A stretch of 15,102 nt of DNA from contig DASVBJ010000106.1 of assembly GCA_036375895.1 (NCBI GenBank), positions 1 through 15,102 on the forward strand. The letters run 5' to 3'. The position numbers were made by a program, and so were the translations under genes. The notes below the pieces were generated by a model that was given only the letters and a program-made list of their open reading frames with translations, did no database searches and was not told the origin of the DNA. Positions 12,051 through 15,102 of this stretch are shown one piece after another. The number at the start of each line of letters is the position of its first letter. Within the stretch, counting starts at the first letter, position 1. This DNA comes from DASVBJ01 sp036375895. GTDB lineage: Bacteria > Actinomycetota > Actinomycetes > JACCUZ01.

Positions 12051-14912
12051 GTGCAGTTCCATTTGCTCGGGCCCCTACAGGTGCACCACGACGGCGCAGC
12101 GCTGGCGGTCGGTGGACCTCGTCAGCGGGCGCTGCTCGCGGTGCTGCTCCTGCACGCCGGTCGGGTCGTCTCCCGCGACCGTCTGGTCGACCTGGTCTGG
12201 GAGGACGGGCCGCCCCGGTCCGCGGCGACCGTCCTGCAGATGGCGGTCTCGAGGCTGCGCTCCGCGCTCGGCCCCGGGCGGATCCGCACGATCGCCGGCG
12301 GCTACTCCTTCGCCGTGGCGCCGGACGAGCTGGACACCGTCCGCTTCGAGACCGCGCTGCGCGCGGCGGGGCAGGCCCGGATGGCGGGGGAGCACGAGCG
12401 CGCCGCCGGGCTGCTCGCCGACGGCCTGCAGCTGTGGCGCGGTCCCTTCCTGGGCGACCTGCGCGACCGGGAGTTCGCGCGGGTGCCGGCGAGCCGGCTC
12501 GAGGAGCTGCGCCTCGTCGCTCTCGAGCAGCGGATCGACGTCGAGCTGGCGCTCGGCCGCACCGACTCCGTGCTGGCCGACCTCGCCGGGCTGGTGGTCG
12601 AGCACCCGCTGCGGGAGACCTTCCGCAGCCAGCTGGTCACCGCGCTGGCCCGCTCGGGGCGGGCTGCCGAGGCGGTCACGGCGTACCACTCCGCCCGGAA
12701 GGTGCTCCGGGAGGAGCTCGGCCTGGACCCCGGGCCGCGACTGTCCGCCGCGTTCGAGGCGGCGGTGACGGCGACGCGACGCCCGGCGTCCCTGGGGTCC
12801 CGCCCCGAGCTCGGCGGAGCGGCACCATCGCCGGCCGGTCTCCTCGTCGGGAGGGAGGGGGAGCTCGGCGCCGTGCTGCGCGTGCTGGAGGCCGGTCGTG
12901 CCCGGCTGGTCACCCTCACCGGGCCGGCCGGCGTCGGGAAGTCCCGGCTGGCCGAAGAGGCCCGCCTGCGCCTCGCCGGCGGGCCGGACCGGTTCCCGGG
13001 CGGCGTGGTCGTGGTCGACCTGGCCGAGGTGCGCGAGCTCGCGGTCGCCTGCGATCTGGTCAGGTCCGCGTTCGCAGCCCGGGACCCGCACGACTCGGCC
13101 CCGGACAAGCCGGTCCTGGCGCCGGGCTCGCAGCTCCCGGACCGGCCCCAGCAGCCGCCGGCCGCGGCCGCGGCTGAGCGCCGTCTGCTGGTCGTGGACG
13201 GCGCCGACCTCGTGCCCGGCTGCGTGGCGGAGATCGTGCACCTCCTCGCGGTCGACGCGTGCCTCACCGTCCTCGTGACGGCCAGGGCGGCCCTGGGGGT
13301 GATGGGCGAGCACGTGGTCGGCCTCGGCCCGCTCGCGCTGCCCCCGGACGGTGAGACCGAGGAGGAGGCGATCGCCGGGTCACCCGCCGTCCGCCTGCTC
13401 GTGCACCGGGTCGGCACCCCCGGCCCCGCGGGGGTCGAGGACGACCCGCGGCAGCTCGTCGAGGTCGCGCGGCGGCTCGACGGGATGCCGCTCGCCCTCG
13501 AGCTCGCGGCCCTGCACCGGCGGGCCATGACGTGGGACCAGGCCGTCGTGGCTGCGATCGAGGGCACGGGGTCGGCCGCGACCGTCCGGCATCTTCCCGC
13601 CCGGCACCGGTCGGTCCGGGCCGCCGTGGCCTGGAGCCACGGCCTGCTCGCGCCATCGCGGGCGACCGTGCTGGACCGGTGCGCCGTCTTTCCCGGTGCC
13701 TTCACCTCTGCAGCGGCGCGTGCGGTGGCGGGAGAGGGCACCGACGTGACGCCCGAGCTGCTCGAGCTGCACCGGCTGCACCTCGTCGACCAGGACGCCG
13801 CGGGACGCTTCCGGCTCGGACGGCTGGTCCGCGGCTTCGCGCTGGCGTCCCTGGAGGCGCGCGGCGAGGCCGCTGCCACTCGCGACCGGCATGCCAGCCA
13901 GGTGCTCGAGCTGGTCCGGGAGTGCGCGGGCGACCCGCCGCCGGCCTGGCCGCCGGAGGAGCGATGCCGACGGCTCGACGAGCACGCACCCGACGTCGAC
14001 GCCGCCCTGGAATGGCTCGTCGACCGCGACCCGTCCCGGGCGCTCGAGCTGGCGGGGCTGTCGTGGGCCTACTGGCACCGGCGTGGCCGCCGCTCGGACG
14101 CCGTCCGGTGGCTGGACCGGGTGATCCCCGGCGCCGAGCCGTCACCGTTGCTCGCACGGGCCCTGCTCGGTCGGGCCTGGTTCGCGGTCGGCGCCGACGA
14201 CCTTGCCGGCGCGGCGGCGGCGACGGAGCGGAGCATCGCCATCTACCGGGAGCAGGGACCCCTGGCCGAGCTCGGCTGGGCGCTCGCCTGCTCCGGTGTC
14301 GTCGACTTCTTCTCCGGCGACCTCGCCCGGGCCTGCGACCGGATGCGGGACGCGGTGGCCGCGGCCCGGGAGGCGGCCGACGACGAGGGCCTGTCCGCCC
14401 ACCTGTTCAACCTCGCCGGGTTCGAGTCGGTGGCCGGCCGGCACGCGCAGGCGCGAGAGCTGTTCGCGGACCTGGTGGACCGTAGCCGGGACGACCCGAC
14501 GATGCTCGCCACGGCGCGCGTCGGCCTCGCCTACGTGGAGCTCGACGCCGGGGAGTGGCGCGCCGCGGGCGAGATCCTCGCCGCGGTCATGAGCCACAGC
14601 TCGGACCTCGGTGACGGCAACGCCGAGACCCTCGCCTACGCCTTGACCGGTGTCGCCATCGTCCTCGCGGCGGGTGGAGTGGCGGCGTCGGCGGTGCGGC
14701 TGGCTGCGGCCGCCGAGGCGGTGCTGGAGCGGCGTGGCAGCCGCCTGCAGGCCTGGGAGGCCGGCCTGCGGGACGGGGCGCTGGCCACCTGCCGCTCCGC
14801 GCTGGACGCCGCCGCCTACGACCGGTCCTGGGCGGAGGGCTCTCGGCTCATGCCGCCCGGAGCCTGCGCCATCGCGACGTCGGCGCTGCGTGACCTCGAG
14901 CTGGTGGGCTGA
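12051..14912 (+). CDS. AfsR/SARP family regulator (HTH-BTAD-NB-ARC-TPR)
   Basis: A 953-aa transcriptional regulator with all parts of a large SARP. The N-terminal OmpR-like winged helix covers about residues 1-90 (GGPRQRALLAVLLLHAGRVVS, then ATVLQMAVSRLRSALG). The BTAD domain covers about 95-245 (LLADGLQLWRGPFLGDL, EELGLDPGPRL). The NTPase has Walker A GPAGVGKS (291-298), Walker B LLVVDGAD (379-386), a TARAALGV sensor-like motif and GMPLALELAA (478 onward). Helical TPR-like repeats fill about 590-930. A Pro/Ala-rich insert (about 345-376) between Walker A and B is unusual and shifts the Walker B. Such proteins activate secondary-metabolite or other operons after nucleotide or partner binding. 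No biosynthetic cluster is visible here, so its target is unknown. The GTG at 12051 gives the canonical start MQFHLLGPLQV. Confidence 0.94.
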   Translation: MQFHLLGPLQVHHDGAALAVGGPRQRALLAVLLLHAGRVVSRDRLVDLVWEDGPPRSAATVLQMAVSRLRSALGPGRIRTIAGGYSFAVAPDELDTVRFETALRAAGQARMAGEHERAAGLLADGLQLWRGPFLGDLRDREFARVPASRLEELRLVALEQRIDVELALGRTDSVLADLAGLVVEHPLRETFRSQLVTALARSGRAAEAVTAYHSARKVLREELGLDPGPRLSAAFEAAVTATRRPASLGSRPELGGAAPSPAGLLVGREGELGAVLRVLEAGRARLVTLTGPAGVGKSRLAEEARLRLAGGPDRFPGGVVVVDLAEVRELAVACDLVRSAFAARDPHDSAPDKPVLAPGSQLPDRPQQPPAAAAAERRLLVVDGADLVPGCVAEIVHLLAVDACLTVLVTARAALGVMGEHVVGLGPLALPPDGETEEEAIAGSPAVRLLVHRVGTPGPAGVEDDPRQLVEVARRLDGMPLALELAALHRRAMTWDQAVVAAIEGTGSAATVRHLPARHRSVRAAVAWSHGLLAPSRATVLDRCAVFPGAFTSAAARAVAGEGTDVTPELLELHRLHLVDQDAAGRFRLGRLVRGFALASLEARGEAAATRDRHASQVLELVRECAGDPPPAWPPEERCRRLDEHAPDVDAALEWLVDRDPSRALELAGLSWAYWHRRGRRSDAVRWLDRVIPGAEPSPLLARALLGRAWFAVGADDLAGAAAATERSIAIYREQGPLAELGWALACSGVVDFFSGDLARACDRMRDAVAAAREAADDEGLSAHLFNLAGFESVAGRHAQARELFADLVDRSRDDPTMLATARVGLAYVELDAGEWRAAGEILAAVMSHSSDLGDGNAETLAYALTGVAIVLAAGGVAASAVRLAAAAEAVLERRGSRLQAWEAGLRDGALATCRSALDAAAYDRSWAEGSRLMPPGACAIATSALRDLELVG

Positions 14913-14918
14913 CCCGGC

Positions 14919-14938
14919 ACGGCGCCGAGCGCCGCCGT
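14919..14938 (+). terminator. Weak hairpin after SARP gene
   Basis: ACGGCG (14919-14924) can pair with CGCCGT (14933-14938), just after the stop at 14912. The stem is short and alternative pairings exist, so termination here is uncertain. Confidence 0.3.
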
Positions 14939-14950
14939 CAGGGGGTTCGG

Positions 14951-14956
14951 TAGTAT
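14951..14956 (+). promoter_or_regulatory. -10 element of the SAM-IV leader
   Basis: TAGTAT matches TANNNT and lies 5 bases before the first riboswitch helix, so transcription would start at about the first base of the aptamer. No strong -35 is seen. Confidence 0.55.
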
Positions 14957-14960
14957 TCGG

Positions 14961-15064
14961 CCAGGTCATGAGCTCCAGCGCACAGCCCCGGCTTGCTGGA
15001 CGGCAACCCTCCACCGCGGTGGGGTGCTCCGGGTGAGGACCTGGTCGCAGGCGAGGTGCCTGCG
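14961..15064 (+). promoter_or_regulatory. SAM-IV riboswitch
   Basis: S-adenosylmethionine-binding leader RNA of the SAM-IV class, found in Actinomycetota. P1 is CCAGGTC (14961-14967) with GACCTGG (15038-15044). P2 is TCCAGC (14974-14979) with GCTGGA (14995-15000), enclosing CAGCCCCGGCTT. The conserved joining CGGCAACCCTCC follows, then P3 CCACCGCGGTGG (15011-15022) and GGGTGAGGACC. A further hairpin CGCAGGC/GCCTGCG (15046-15064) stands 3' of P1, as expected for SAM-IV rather than SAM-I. The controlled gene lies after the window; in this phylum SAM-IV usually precedes methionine or sulfur-assimilation genes. Downstream expression platform bases 15065-15102 show no start codon I can assign. Confidence 0.9.
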
Positions 15065-15102
15065 GCAAGCGCGGGCTCGAGCTGTCTCGGGTCCCTGAAC
15101 CC

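Noticed and set aside
11840..13177. 445-codon open frame on the plus strand overlapping the SARP start
   Set aside because: It runs in another frame through the SARP N-terminus with Arg/Ala/Gly/Pro-rich translation and no domain.

Overview
This is a GC-rich chromosomal window (no composition was calculated) that reads as Actinomycetota. The pointers are a DUF222/HNH (13E12-type) nuclease, an AfsR-type SARP regulator, a WXG100/EspC-like type VII secretion pair, a SAM-IV riboswitch, GTG starts, ATGA/GTGA overlaps and several apparently leaderless promoters. The exact genus is not decidable from the sequence; a Nocardioides-like or related soil genus is a guess.

Layout. Positions 1-834: the 3' part of a secreted sialidase-like (Asp-box) protein, closed by a perfect 15-bp hairpin terminator. 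Positions 930-4316: a tight four-gene operon of amidohydrolase, MIP18/DUF59 protein, a 312-aa protein of unknown function and a zinc alcohol dehydrogenase. This order is, from memory, that of the accessory genes found beside propane-type soluble diiron monooxygenases (prm/mim loci) in mycobacteria, rhodococci and Gordonia. Here the monooxygenase subunits and the dedicated GroEL are absent on both sides, and the amidohydrolase has lost one metal-ligand histidine. Positions 4369-4445: four tandem 19-20-bp repeats where the operon meets a convergent DUF222/HNH gene (4429-5931, minus).

Positions 5932-6234 hold unusual non-coding DNA: a perfect, spacer-free 44-bp palindrome followed at once by five units at an exact 11-bp period. 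Then come two small plus-strand genes, an acidic 67-aa protein and a 10-cysteine 88-aa protein, and a perfect 18-bp hairpin terminator shared with the convergent MMPL exporter gene (6934-9219, minus). The exporter is divergent from a TetR/WHG repressor (9345-10061) across a gap with a perfect 15-bp operator-like palindrome, a typical repressor/efflux switch.

Positions 10070-11676: an EspC/WXG100-like 94-aa protein divergent from a 406-aa protein with a W-x-G helical N-terminus, a hydrophobic centre and a toxin-like C-terminal domain, with no visible immunity gene. A hairpin terminator and a set of direct repeats lie in the 374-bp gap before a 953-aa SARP-NB-ARC-TPR regulator (12051-14912). 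The window ends in a SAM-IV riboswitch (14961 onward) that should control a methionine/sulfur gene just outside.

The most notable points are the orphan monooxygenase accessory operon with its altered amidohydrolase, the palindrome plus phased-repeat block, the orphan toxin-like gene, and a recurring leaderless promoter geometry that helps fix several start codons.
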